Assembly: GCF_014649395.1 (NCBI RefSeq)
Contig: NZ_BMSY01000005.1
Location: 62,001 to 126,000, forward strand
DNA length: 64,000 nucleotides
Direction of reading: 5' to 3'
DNA from: Streptomyces aureoverticillatus
GTDB lineage: Bacteria; Actinomycetota; Actinomycetes; Streptomycetales; Streptomycetaceae
Shown here: positions 38,016-45,893 of the stretch, one piece after another
Numbering within the stretch: the first letter of the stretch is position 1
Layout: each line of letters opens with the position of its first letter
The notes under the pieces: model-generated
The model's input: the letters and a program-made list of their open reading frames with translations, nothing else
Database searches by the model: none
Told to the model about the DNA's origin: nothing
Position numbers and translations under genes: made by a program

Positions 38016-38552
38016 ATGAAGGCCGACACAGGGACGGCGGGGGTCGCGCAGGACGACCCCGCGTGTCGCGGGCAGCTGCCGCTGGCCGCGCGGAACGGGC
38101 CGGTCTCCCTGCTGGTCAGCCGGGTCGCCCGGCTGCACCGCATCGCGGCGGGCAAGGTCCTGAAGGGGCTCGGCCTCTACCCCGGCCAGGAGTTCCTGAT
38201 GATGCACCTGTGGGACGCGGGCCCGGTGCGCCAGTCCGAGCTGATCAAGGCCGTCGACCTCGACCCGTCGACGGTCACCAAGATGCTGCAGCGGCTTGAG
38301 CAGGCCGGGCATGTGCGGCGGCGGCCCGACCCGGACGACCGGCGCGCGGTGCTCGTGGAGGCGACCGACGCCAGCTGCGGGCTGCTCACCGAAGTGCAGC
38401 GCGCCTGGGGCGAGTTGGAGGAGCACACGCTCGCCGGCCTGGACACCGACGAGCGCGCGCAGCTCGCGCGGCTGCTCGGCCGCGTGGAGGGCAACCTCTG
38501 TACGGAGACGGCGGACTGCCCGGAGGAGGCGCGGCGAGCGGCGCTGCGGTAG
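38016..38552 (+). CDS. MarR-family transcriptional regulator
   Basis: A 178-residue winged-helix regulator. The recognition region is RQSELIKAVDLDPSTVTKMLQRLEQAGHVRRRPDPDDRRAVLVEAT, with the wing in RPDPDDRRA. Cys residues (DASCGLL, GNLCTETADCPEE) might sense oxidants or electrophiles. ATG 38016 has GGCAGGAG upstream. It very likely represses the divergent OYE gene and itself through the two palindromes. Its last codons (AALR, stop) start a 24-bp tandem array. Confidence 0.92.
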   Translation: MKADTGTAGVAQDDPACRGQLPLAARNGPVSLLVSRVARLHRIAAGKVLKGLGLYPGQEFLMMHLWDAGPVRQSELIKAVDLDPSTVTKMLQRLEQAGHVRRRPDPDDRRAVLVEATDASCGLLTEVQRAWGELEEHTLAGLDTDERAQLARLLGRVEGNLCTETADCPEEARRAALR

Positions 38553-38638
38553 GGGGCGTACGCCACCGCTGCGGTACGTGGGTGCGCCACCGCAGCGGTA
38601 CGTGGGTGCGCCGCCGCTGCGGTAGGGGCGTGCGCGCG
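38543..38638. repeat. 24-bp tandem repeat of the marR-like gene 3' end
   Basis: Four units begin GC(T/A)GCGGTA at 38543, 38568, 38592 and 38616 (25, 24, 24 bp). Units 2 and 3 read GCGGTACGTGGGTGCGCC. The first unit contains the Leu-Arg-stop of the regulator gene (CTGCGGTAG), and the last also restores GGTAG. The array lies between convergent genes. Confidence 0.88.
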
Positions 38639-38643
38639 GGACC

Positions 38644-39753
38644 TCAGCTGTTCCGCAGTCCCTCCAGGAGGCGGTCCACGTCCGCGTCCGTGTTGTACAG
38701 GTGGAAGGCCGCCCGCAGATTGCCCGCGCGGTCGGAGACCTCGATGCCCGCCGCGCTCAGCTCCGGCTGGCGGGCGCCGAGTCCGGGCACGGACACGATG
38801 GGCGAGCCCGGCGCGGCCACCGGCTCGTGGCCGAGCGCGGCGAGTCCGGCGCGGAAGCGGTCCGCGAGCGCCAGGTCGTGGGCGCCGATCGCGGCGACGC
38901 CCAGTTCCTCGATCAGGGCCAGCGAGTGCCGCGCACCCGCGTACGCGAACAGGCTCGGGCTCTCGTCGAACCGGCGAGCGGAGTGGGCGAGTTCGGTGAC
39001 CGGGCCGTAGCAGCTGTCCCAGGGGTGCTCGCCCGCGACCCAGCCCGCGAAGAGCGGGGGCACGCGCTCGAAGCCCTCGCGGTCCTCCGGGACGACGAAG
39101 AACGCGACGCCGCGCGGGCAGGTCAGCCACTTGAAGGCGACCGACGACAGATAGTCCACGTCCGGCATGTGCTCCGCGAGGTCCAGCCAGCCCGTCGCCT
39201 GCGAGGCGTCGAGGTAGAGCCGGGCGCCGTGCGCGCGGACGGCGGCACGCAGCGCGGGCAGGTCGACGACCCGGCCGTCCGCCGACTGCGCGGCGGAGAC
39301 CGCGACCAGGGCGGTGCCCGGCCGCACGGACTCGGCGACGCGCTCCAGCGGCACGGTACGGATCTTCAGGTCGCCGCGTACGTGGAAGGGGTTCACCGTG
39401 GAGCTGAAGTCGCCCTCCGCGGTGAGGACTTCGGCGCCCGCCGGCAGCGAGGCGGCGACCAGGCCGCTGTACACGGCGACCGACGCGCCCGCGGCGACCC
39501 GGTCCGCCGCCACGCCGACCAGGCGCGCGAAGGCGGCGCGGGCCGCCTCCACGTCCGCGAACATGTCGTCGGGGCTGCCCTGTGCCACGGACAGCGTCGC
39601 CTCGTGCATCGCGCGTACGGCGCGCGCCGGCAGGAGGCCGGTGCTCGCGCTGTTCAGATAGGTCGTCCTGGGGGTGAACTCGGAGCGTACGAGGGCCTGG
39701 AAGCCCTCGGTCGTCGAGACGGTGCGGTCGGGGCCCTGGCCGGAAGTCTCCAT
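38644..39753 (-). CDS. class V aminotransferase (isopenicillin-epimerase/kynureninase-like)
   Basis: A 369-residue fold-type I PLP enzyme. It has TYLNSASTGLLPARAVRAM, GDFSSTVNPF, RLYLDASQATGWLDLAEHMPDVDYLSSVAFKWLTCPRGVAFF (PLP Lys in FKWLTCP) and NLRAAFHLYNTDADVDRLLEGL. It belongs to the cysteine-desulfurase-like/epimerase branch; the substrate is unknown. ATG 39753 gives the usual short N-terminus; the ribosome-binding site is weak. A perfect palindrome lies 60 bp upstream. Confidence 0.87.
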   Translation of the reverse strand: METSGQGPDRTVSTTEGFQALVRSEFTPRTTYLNSASTGLLPARAVRAMHEATLSVAQGSPDDMFADVEAARAAFARLVGVAADRVAAGASVAVYSGLVAASLPAGAEVLTAEGDFSSTVNPFHVRGDLKIRTVPLERVAESVRPGTALVAVSAAQSADGRVVDLPALRAAVRAHGARLYLDASQATGWLDLAEHMPDVDYLSSVAFKWLTCPRGVAFFVVPEDREGFERVPPLFAGWVAGEHPWDSCYGPVTELAHSARRFDESPSLFAYAGARHSLALIEELGVAAIGAHDLALADRFRAGLAALGHEPVAAPGSPIVSVPGLGARQPELSAAGIEVSDRAGNLRAAFHLYNTDADVDRLLEGLRNS

Positions 39754-39812
39754 GAGGTCACTGTGCCGCCTCGGCCGGGTGCGGTCCATTGCGGATGGCT
39801 GACCCGTATCTC

Positions 39813-39825
39813 TAAGCGATGCTTA
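39813..39825. promoter_or_regulatory. perfect palindrome upstream of the class V aminotransferase gene
   Basis: TAAGC-GAT-GCTTA is a perfect inverted repeat with a T-N11-A shape as used by LysR-type regulators. It sits about 60 bp before the minus-strand start. No LysR gene is visible in the window, so the regulator is unknown. Confidence 0.5.
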
Positions 39826-39831
39826 TGCGTG

Positions 39832-39847
39832 GCCCCTGGCCAGGGGC
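39832..39847. terminator. palindromic hairpin downstream of the dsbA-like gene
   Basis: GCCCCTGGCCAGGGGC is a perfect palindrome 27 bp beyond the stop of the minus-strand DsbA-family gene, with a second weaker G+C hairpin (GCCCGGCGG..CCGGGGG) between. It is a likely terminator for that gene. Confidence 0.6.
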
Positions 39848-39874
39848 TTTCCCCCGGCCGTCCGCCGGGCAGCG

Positions 39875-40627
39875 TCAGTCCCGTGGGACCGCGCAGCCGT
39901 CGGGGCCGCAGGCTTCGCCGTCGGTTCCGTCGGTTCCGGTTCCGTCGGGGGCGTCCTGGGAGATCACCGTCAGCGGCGAGCGGGCCGCCCACGCCTGTTC
40001 CAGGGCCTGCGTGAAGACCTCGGCGGGCTGGGCGCCGGAGACGCCGAACTTCCGGTCGAGGACGAAGAACGGGACGCCGTTCGCGCCCAGCTCCGCGGCC
40101 TCGCGCTCGTCCGCGCGGACTGCGTCGGCGTACGCGGTGGGGTCGGCGAGGACCTCGCGGGCCGCGTCGGCGTCCAGGCCCGCCTCGGCGGCGAGGGCGG
40201 TCAGGCGCTCGTCGTCGTCGAAGACGGACTGCTCCTCGGCGAAGTTGGCGCGGTAGAGCGCGCCGATGAGCCGGTCCTGGGCGTCCTGGCCGCCCTGTTC
40301 CCTGGCGAAGTGGAGCAGGCGGTGCATGTCGAAGGTGTTGCCGTGGTCGCGGCCCTCGGTGCGGTAGGCCAGGCCCTCGGCCGCCGCGTTGTCGCCGAGG
40401 CGCTGCTCGGCCTCCCGTGCCTGGGCCTCGGTCATGCCGTACTTCTGCGCCAGCATCGGGATCACGGGGGCCGTGTCGCCCTTCGGGCGGTTCGGGTCCA
40501 GCTCGAAGGAGCGGTGGATCACCTCTACGGCTTCCTGGTGCGGGAAGGCGGTGAGGGCCCGCTCGAAGCGGGCCTTGCCCACGTAGCACCAGGGGCAGGC
40601 GATGTCGCTCCAGATCTCGACGCGCAT
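39875..40627 (-). CDS. FrnE-like DsbA-family oxidoreductase
   Basis: A 250-residue thioredoxin-fold protein without a signal peptide, so cytoplasmic. The active site is CPWC in SDIACPWCYVGKARFERAL. Other blocks are FELDPNRPKGD, NTFDMHRLLHFAREQG and NGVPFFVLDRKFGVSGAQP with the cis-Pro. This is the 2-hydroxychromene-2-carboxylate isomerase/FrnE branch, linked in other bacteria to oxidative stress and polyketide biosynthesis. A C-terminal EACGPDGCAV adds two Cys. GAGGAAAG precedes ATG 40627. Confidence 0.93.
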   Translation of the reverse strand: MRVEIWSDIACPWCYVGKARFERALTAFPHQEAVEVIHRSFELDPNRPKGDTAPVIPMLAQKYGMTEAQAREAEQRLGDNAAAEGLAYRTEGRDHGNTFDMHRLLHFAREQGGQDAQDRLIGALYRANFAEEQSVFDDDERLTALAAEAGLDADAAREVLADPTAYADAVRADEREAAELGANGVPFFVLDRKFGVSGAQPAEVFTQALEQAWAARSPLTVISQDAPDGTGTDGTDGEACGPDGCAVPRD

Positions 40628-40704
40628 GTGGTTCTTTCCTCGGGTCGCACGAAGCGGAGACGTCCTCCGCGTTGTGGTGCAACCCGGGGCCGGGCTTGTG
40701 CATT

Positions 40705-40945
40705 CCCCGCCGCTCCGCGGCGGGATCTCTCCCACCCTCCCCCAGGCTCTTGAAGAGCAGGGGGACCCCCTTCCCGTTTCCACTGGCCGTCGGCTTCGGG
40801 CCGGAGCATGGCCCCGTCGACCGTCACCTCGCGCCCACCGGCCTTCCGGTGCCAGGGGAGGTCGTTCGGCGGCTTTCTGCCCGCTCCTGCTGTGGGCGGG
40901 CGTTCCGCAGGGCGGAACGGGTGGGCACAGCCCAGGCCGACGGCC
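40705..40945. repeat. composite repeat 2 (D + C + B)
   Basis: It occupies most of the 335-bp gap between the DsbA-family and HxlR genes. Order: module D CCCCGCCGCTCCGCGGCGGG, CCCACCC, module C (TCCCCCAGGCTCTTGAAGAG then CAGGGGGACCCCC, 40738-40772), TCCCGTTTCCA, a middle with GGCTTCGGGCCGGAGC, then module B from GCTGTGGGCGGGCG to GGGCACAGCCCAGGCCGACGG. No gene is supported in the gap. Confidence 0.88.
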
Positions 40946-40962
40946 ACCGTCGAAGGCAGCGG

Positions 40963-41376
40963 TCAGGTCGTTTCCGGACGGGAGTCGGGTCCGGGCAAGC
41001 CGAAGTGGGCGGTGTTCGTGCGGATCCACGTGCGCAGGTGGGACAAGGGAGCCAGCGCGCCCCTGCCCAGGGGCGTGAGGTCGTACTCGACGCGGGGCGG
41101 GACCTCCGCGAAGACGGTGCGGCGCACGAGGCCGTAGTCCTCCAGGCGCCGCAGCGTCTGGGTGAGGACCTTGGGGCTCACCCCTTCCAGCTTCGAGCGG
41201 AGCTCGCCGAAACGTCGGGGCCCGTCCTCCAGCGCGGTGATCGCGAGCCCCGTCCACTTGTTGGCGAGCAGCTCGAAGATCTCCCGGCCGGGGCACAGCA
41301 GACCGTAGATGTCGTGCCGCCGCGCGGCAGCCTCCGCGGCCTCCGACGTCGGCACAAAGCGGCTCTGAGCTGTCAT
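40963..41376 (-). CDS. HxlR-family transcriptional regulator
   Basis: A 137-residue winged-helix protein. It has the HxlR core CPGREIFELLANKWTGLAITALEDGPRRFGELRSKLEGVSPKVLTQTLRRLEDYGLVRRTVFAEVPPRVEYDLTPLG. One Cys near residue 28 (LLCPGRE) is where redox- or aldehyde-sensing members carry their sensor. It is divergent from the Gfo/Idh/MocA gene with only 62 bp between the starts, so it probably controls that gene. Confidence 0.92.
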   Translation of the reverse strand: MTAQSRFVPTSEAAEAAARRHDIYGLLCPGREIFELLANKWTGLAITALEDGPRRFGELRSKLEGVSPKVLTQTLRRLEDYGLVRRTVFAEVPPRVEYDLTPLGRGALAPLSHLRTWIRTNTAHFGLPGPDSRPETT

Positions 41377-41438
41377 GGTTTCCAGAATATAGTTGGCACC
41401 CTTGCGGGTGATCGGCCCCCGGGCCGTACGGTCCGGGC

Positions 41439-42566
41439 ATGATCCAGAACGCCCCCGCCCAGGCCCCCGTCCGCACCGGCATCGTCGGCCTCTCCGCCCG
41501 CTCCGGCTGGGCCCCGCACTCCCACCTCCCGGCCCTCACCCGCCTGCCCGGCTACGACCTGCGCGCCCTGGCCGCCTCCACCCCGGAGTCGGCCCGCGCC
41601 GCGGGCGCGAAGTACGGCGTCCCGCACGCCCACGGCAGCGCCGCGGACCTCGCCGCCGACCCGGCCGTGGACCTGGTCGTGGTCAGCGTCCGGGTCCCGC
41701 TGCACCGCGAGGTGATCCTCGCCGCGCTGGACGCCGGCAAGCACGTCCTGTCGGAGTGGCCGCTCGGCAACGGCCTCGCCGAGGCCGAGGAACTGGCGGC
41801 GGCCGCGGCGCGCGCCGGGGTGCGGACCTTCGCCGGGCTGCAGGCCCGCTCCGCGCCCGCCGTGCGGCACGTACGCGACCTCGTCGCCGAGGGGTTTGTG
41901 GGAGAGGTCCTTTCGACGAGTCTGATCGCGTCGGGGCGTCGCTGGGGGCCCACCTTCGAACCGGGCGGCCGCTATCTCCTGGACAAGGCCAATGGCGGCA
42001 CGATGCTCACCATCCCGTTCGGGCACACCGTGGACGCCCTCGTCATGGTGCTCGGCGAGTTCACGGAGGTGTCGGCGACGACGGCGACGCGGCGGCCGGT
42101 CGTCCGGGAGGAGGGCAGTGGGCGGGCCGCGCCGATGACCGTGGAGGATCAGATCGCGGTCAGCGGACGGCTCGCGTCCGGCACCGTCGCCTCCGTGCAC
42201 TTCCGAGGCGGCCTCTCCCGCGGCACCGACTTCCACTGGGAGATCAACGGCACGGACGGCGACCTCGTCGTCACCGGCGACCACGGGCACCTCCAGCAGG
42301 CCCGGCTGCGCGTGCGCGGCGCCCGCGGCGGCACGGACACCGCGCTCGCCGAACTCCCCGTCCCCGAGCGGTACTTCGACGTGCCGGAGCTGGACGAGCT
42401 GCGCGGCGAGGCGGCGTACAACGTCGGCGTCCAGTACGCCCACATCCTGCGCGACCTGCGCGAGGGCACCGGCACCGTCCCGGACTTCGCGCACGCCGCG
42501 CGGCGGCAGCGGCTGCTCGACGCCATTGAGCGTGCCGCATTTACCGGGGCCCGCGTCGCGTTGTAG
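41439..42566 (+). CDS. Gfo/Idh/MocA-family oxidoreductase
   Basis: A 375-residue NAD(P)-dependent dehydrogenase. The Rossmann start is GIVGLSARSGWAPHSHLPAL rather than the usual GxGxxG, as in the galactose-1-dehydrogenase-like branch. GKHVLSEWPLGNGLAEAEEL is the EKP-type catalytic motif (here EWP, lacking the Lys), and LLDKANGGTMLTIPFGHTVDAL is in the C-terminal domain. The missing Lys suggests altered catalysis. The substrate is probably a sugar derivative. It is divergent from hxlR. Confidence 0.88.
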   Translation: MIQNAPAQAPVRTGIVGLSARSGWAPHSHLPALTRLPGYDLRALAASTPESARAAGAKYGVPHAHGSAADLAADPAVDLVVVSVRVPLHREVILAALDAGKHVLSEWPLGNGLAEAEELAAAAARAGVRTFAGLQARSAPAVRHVRDLVAEGFVGEVLSTSLIASGRRWGPTFEPGGRYLLDKANGGTMLTIPFGHTVDALVMVLGEFTEVSATTATRRPVVREEGSGRAAPMTVEDQIAVSGRLASGTVASVHFRGGLSRGTDFHWEINGTDGDLVVTGDHGHLQQARLRVRGARGGTDTALAELPVPERYFDVPELDELRGEAAYNVGVQYAHILRDLREGTGTVPDFAHAARRQRLLDAIERAAFTGARVAL

Positions 42567-42574
42567 GAAGACTG

Positions 42575-42650
42575 CGTGTTGTCTGTGGCTGGGCGCGCCC
42601 ACGCGGCGGAGCCGCATGTCGACACGGCCCCGCGCCCCTTCGGGCGCTTC
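42575..42650. terminator. G+C hairpins between convergent genes
   Basis: TGTGGCTGGGCGCGCCCACGC, a GCGGCGGAGCCGC hairpin and GCGCCCCTTCGGGCGC lie in order and end at the DUF1349 stop codon. From memory the order resembles another repeat type common at Streptomyces gene ends. It probably serves as a bidirectional terminator. Confidence 0.6.
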
Positions 42651-43277
42651 TCAGGAGCCGTCGCGCAGACCCTTCGGCCAGTTCGGCCGGAATTCGATCC
42701 GCTCGAACGTCACCACACACCCCTCCCCCTGCGGCGACTGCGCGAGGAAGCCGACGAGCGCGGCGGCCGCCGCCTCCTCGTCGCCGAGTTGGAAGATCCG
42801 GACGAACGTCCACCGCTCGCCGTCGGTGGACGCGTGGAAGGCGAACGCCGTGCCCGTGCGGCTGATCCGCAGCCAGGCGCTGGAGCCGTCCACGACGAAG
42901 GCGTTGGCGTCGTCCGAGCGGCCCCGGGTGACCACCGTGCAGATCGTGGGGCGGTCCGGGGAGCGCTCGAAGCAGAGCTTGGCCCACTCTCGCTCGCCCA
43001 CGTGCAGATAGAGCACGCCCGCGTCGAAGGCGGCGGCGAAGCCGACCGTGACGCGGGCGATCAGCTGGAAGTCGCCCTCGGGCGCGCCGAGCAGCCGGGG
43101 CGCGTCGGACGCCGGGTCCAGGGCCTCGCCCGTGGGTGGCACGAAGCGGTCCTGGCGGGGGCCGGCCCAGCCGGTGAGCACGCCCTCCTCGTACGACCAG
43201 TTCCCCTCGGGGCCGTACGGCCGCAGCGGGAAGGGCAGTTCGGGCAGGGTCAGGCTTCCGGTCTCCTTGGCGTTCAT
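42651..43277 (-). CDS. DUF1349 (concanavalin-like) protein
   Basis: A 208-residue cytoplasmic beta-sandwich protein of the DUF1349/YesU-like family. It has NWSYEEGVLTGWAGPRQDRFVPP, DFQLIARVTVGFAAAFDAGVLYLHVGEREWAKLCFERSPD and WLRISRTGTAFAFHASTDGERWTFVRIFQL. The family is often found near sugar-catabolic genes and may bind carbohydrate. Here it follows the ALDH gene on the same strand by 4 bp, so the two are probably one operon. ATG 43277. Confidence 0.9.
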   Translation of the reverse strand: MNAKETGSLTLPELPFPLRPYGPEGNWSYEEGVLTGWAGPRQDRFVPPTGEALDPASDAPRLLGAPEGDFQLIARVTVGFAAAFDAGVLYLHVGEREWAKLCFERSPDRPTICTVVTRGRSDDANAFVVDGSSAWLRISRTGTAFAFHASTDGERWTFVRIFQLGDEEAAAAALVGFLAQSPQGEGCVVTFERIEFRPNWPKGLRDGS

Positions 43278-43281
43278 GCCG

Positions 43282-44820
43282 TCAGTGTTCCAGGCGGCCG
43301 TCGCAACGGCGCGGCAGACCGAGGGGATTGGCGTCGTGGAGTTCGGGCGGCAGGAGCGCCTCGGGGGTGTTCTGGTAGACGACCGGGCGCAGCCAGCGTT
43401 CGATGGCGGTGCCGCCCACGGACGTGGAGGTGCTCGTCGTCGCGGGGTAGGGGCCGCCGTGCTGCTGGGCGGGGGCGACGGCCACGCCGGTGGGCCAGCC
43501 GTTGACGAGGACGCGGCCCGCGAGCGGGGTCAGTTCGGCGAGGAGCCGCGTGCCGCGGTCGTCCCCGGCGGCCCCGGCGGCCTCGTCCTCGGAGAGGTGC
43601 ACGGTCGCCGTCAGGTTGCCGGGGAGCCGGGAGAGCACCGCGGTGATCTCGGCGTCGTCCGTGTACCGGGCGACGACGGTGACCGGCCCGAAGCACTCCT
43701 CCAGGAGCAGGTCGTGGGCGCCCTCGTCGGCCAGGTGCCCGGCGGGGACGGTGAGGAATCCGGCGGTGACCGTGTGCTCGTCGGCGGCGCCCGGTGTCAC
43801 CGGGGCGCTCACGTCGGGCAGTTGGGCGCGCTCGGCGACCCCGGCGACGAAGTTGTCGCGCATGCGGTGGTCGAGGAGCACCCCGGCCCCGGTGGCGCCG
43901 ACGGCCTCCGTCAGGGACTTCAGGAGGCGGTCGCCGCCCGCGCCCGCGGGGGCCAGGACGAGGCCCGGCTTCACGCAGAACTGGCCGACGCCGAGGGTCA
44001 TCGAGCCCGCCAGGCCGGTGCCGATCTGCTCGCCGCGCTCGGCGGCGGCGGCCTCGGTGACGACCACCGGGTTCAGGGAGCCGAGTTCGCCGTGGAAGGG
44101 GATCGGCACGGGGCGCGCGGCCGCCGCGTCGAACAGGGCGCGTCCGCCGCGTACCGAACCGGTGAAGCCCGCCGCCGTGACCAGCGGGTGCCGGACCAGC
44201 TTCACGCCCGCGTCGAAGCCGTGCACCAGGCCGACGACGTCCTCGGGGAGGCCGTGCCGGGCGGCGGCCGCGCGCAGCACGGCGGCGACGCGCTCGGACG
44301 TGCCGGGGTGGTCGGGGTGGGCCTTGACGACGACGGGGCAGCCCGCGGCGAGGGCGCTCGCGGTGTCGCCGCCGGGCACGGAGAAGGCGAAGGGGAAGTT
44401 GGAGGCCGAGTAGACGGCGACGACGCCGAGCGGGACCTTGTAGCGGCGCAGGTCCGGGACGGGGGGTGTGGCGGTGTCGTCGGGGTGGTCGATGACGACG
44501 TCCAGGTACGCGCCCTCCTCGACGATGTCCGCGAAGGCCCGCAACTGGTAGCAGGTGCGGGCGAGTTCGCCGGTGAGGCGGGCGGTGCCCAGGGCCGTCT
44601 CGGCGTCCGCCTCGGCGACGAGGTCGTCCTTGGCGCCGTCCAGGAGTTCGGCGGCGCCGCGCAGGAACGCGGCACGGACCGTGCGGTCGGCGAGCGCGCC
44701 GCGCACGGCGTGCGCGGCCGTGACGGCGCGGTCCACGTCGGCCGCGGTGGCTTCCGTCGCGACCTGCTCGCGCTGCTTCCCGTTTCGGGGGTCGACACTC
44801 CAGACTGGTGCTGCTGCCAC
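43282..44820 (-). CDS. aldehyde dehydrogenase, alpha-ketoglutarate semialdehyde type
   Basis: A 512-residue NAD(P)-dependent aldehyde dehydrogenase. It has VVAVYSASNFPFAFSVPGGDTASALAAGCPVVVKAHPDHPGTSE, FTGSVRGGRALFDAA, FHGELGSLNPVVV (catalytic Glu) and GVGQFCVKPGLVLAP (catalytic Cys). The SNFPFAFS..GGDTASALAAGCPVVVK form is typical of 2,5-dioxovalerate dehydrogenases, which finish glucarate, galactarate or pentose oxidation to 2-oxoglutarate. GTG 44820 has GGAGG upstream. It is divergent from an IclR regulator. The kdgD and udh genes at 56-58 kb supply the preceding steps. Confidence 0.92.
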   Translation of the reverse strand: MAAAPVWSVDPRNGKQREQVATEATAADVDRAVTAAHAVRGALADRTVRAAFLRGAAELLDGAKDDLVAEADAETALGTARLTGELARTCYQLRAFADIVEEGAYLDVVIDHPDDTATPPVPDLRRYKVPLGVVAVYSASNFPFAFSVPGGDTASALAAGCPVVVKAHPDHPGTSERVAAVLRAAAARHGLPEDVVGLVHGFDAGVKLVRHPLVTAAGFTGSVRGGRALFDAAAARPVPIPFHGELGSLNPVVVTEAAAAERGEQIGTGLAGSMTLGVGQFCVKPGLVLAPAGAGGDRLLKSLTEAVGATGAGVLLDHRMRDNFVAGVAERAQLPDVSAPVTPGAADEHTVTAGFLTVPAGHLADEGAHDLLLEECFGPVTVVARYTDDAEITAVLSRLPGNLTATVHLSEDEAAGAAGDDRGTRLLAELTPLAGRVLVNGWPTGVAVAPAQQHGGPYPATTSTSTSVGGTAIERWLRPVVYQNTPEALLPPELHDANPLGLPRRCDGRLEH

Positions 44821-44940
44821 CGCGGGTTCCTCCAGGGTTGACGCGACTCGGTGCGCGGCTCCGCGCACGCGGCACGGGTGCCGCGACCCGGCCGCCGTGC
44901 GTCGGATTGCTGTCACTCGTTGCTGCCACTCATCAGGCGC

Positions 44941-44985
44941 GTTCGATATACTGAACGCCGTCTCCGTTGGTGAATTCGCGGAGAC
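44941..44985. promoter_or_regulatory. two palindromes in the ALDH-iclR region
   Basis: GTTCGATATACTGAAC (44941-44956) has matching GTTC/GAAC arms around TATA. GTCTCCG (44960-44966) and CGGAGAC (44979-44985) form a perfect 7-bp inverted repeat. Both fit operators for the IclR protein encoded 40 bp downstream. TATACT inside the first could be a -10 box. Confidence 0.65.
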
Positions 44986-45026
44986 AGTGGAGACTATTTC
45001 TCTTCGGACGTGAGGGGTCAAGGGCG

Positions 45027-45800
45027 ATGTCGGCTGGGGAGACGGGCGGGGGCGCGCAGGTCAAGTCGGCGGTGCGCACGGTTGAGTTGCTGGAGTTCTT
45101 CGCGGGCCGGCCCGGCATGCACGCGCTGGCCGACGTCCAGGAGGCCGTCGGGTATCCGAAGTCCAGCCTCTACATGCTCCTTCGTACGCTCGTCGAGCTG
45201 GGCTGGATCGAGACGGACGCGACCGGCACGCGGTACGGCATCGGGGTGCGGGCGCTGCTCGTCGGCACGTCGTACATCGACGGCGACGAAGTGGTCGCCG
45301 CGGCCCGCCCCACGCTCGACCGCCTCTCGGACGACACCACCGAGACGATCCACCTGGCCCGCCTCGACGGCACGAACGTGGTGTACCTCGCGACCCGCCA
45401 GTCCCAGCACTACCTGCGCCCCTTCACCCGCGTGGGCCGTCGCCTGCCCGCCCACTCCACCTCGCTCGGCAAGGCGCTGCTCGCCACCCACACCGACGAG
45501 CAGGTGCGCAAGATGCTGCCGGAGACGCTGCCGTCGCTGACCGAGAACACGATCACCGACCGCGAGAAGCTCATCGAGGAGCTGCACGCCGTGCGGGAGC
45601 AGGGCTTCGCCGTGGACCGCGAGGAGAACACGCTCGGCCTGCGCTGCTTCGGCGTGGCCATCCCCTACCGCACGCCCGCGCGGGACGCCATCAGCTGCTC
45701 GGTGCCGGTGGCCCGGCTCACGCCCGCCCACGAGCAGATGGTCAAGGACGCGCTGTTCGACGCGCGGGACCGGCTGACGCTGGCGACGCGGCGGCTCTGA
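45027..45800 (+). CDS. IclR-family transcriptional regulator
   Basis: A 257-residue regulator. The winged helix (~10-75) has VKSAVRTVELLEFFAGRPGMHALADVQEAVGYPKSSLYMLLRTLVELGWIE. The C-terminal IclR effector domain has LSDDTTETIHLARLDGTNVVYLAT, RVGRRLPAHSTSLGKALLA and EENTLGLRCFGVAIPYRTPARDAISCSVPVARLT. Its place beside an alpha-ketoglutarate semialdehyde dehydrogenase suggests a sugar-acid effector. ATG 45027 has a weak AGGGG upstream. Confidence 0.93.
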   Translation: MSAGETGGGAQVKSAVRTVELLEFFAGRPGMHALADVQEAVGYPKSSLYMLLRTLVELGWIETDATGTRYGIGVRALLVGTSYIDGDEVVAAARPTLDRLSDDTTETIHLARLDGTNVVYLATRQSQHYLRPFTRVGRRLPAHSTSLGKALLATHTDEQVRKMLPETLPSLTENTITDREKLIEELHAVREQGFAVDREENTLGLRCFGVAIPYRTPARDAISCSVPVARLTPAHEQMVKDALFDARDRLTLATRRL

Positions 45801-45893
45801 GCCGTCGGTCCCGGTGCCTCCTCCCCCGCGCGGCGGAGGAGGTTCACCGGCAGGCAGGAGGTGCCACCGGGGCGGGCACGCGAGCGTGGAGGC

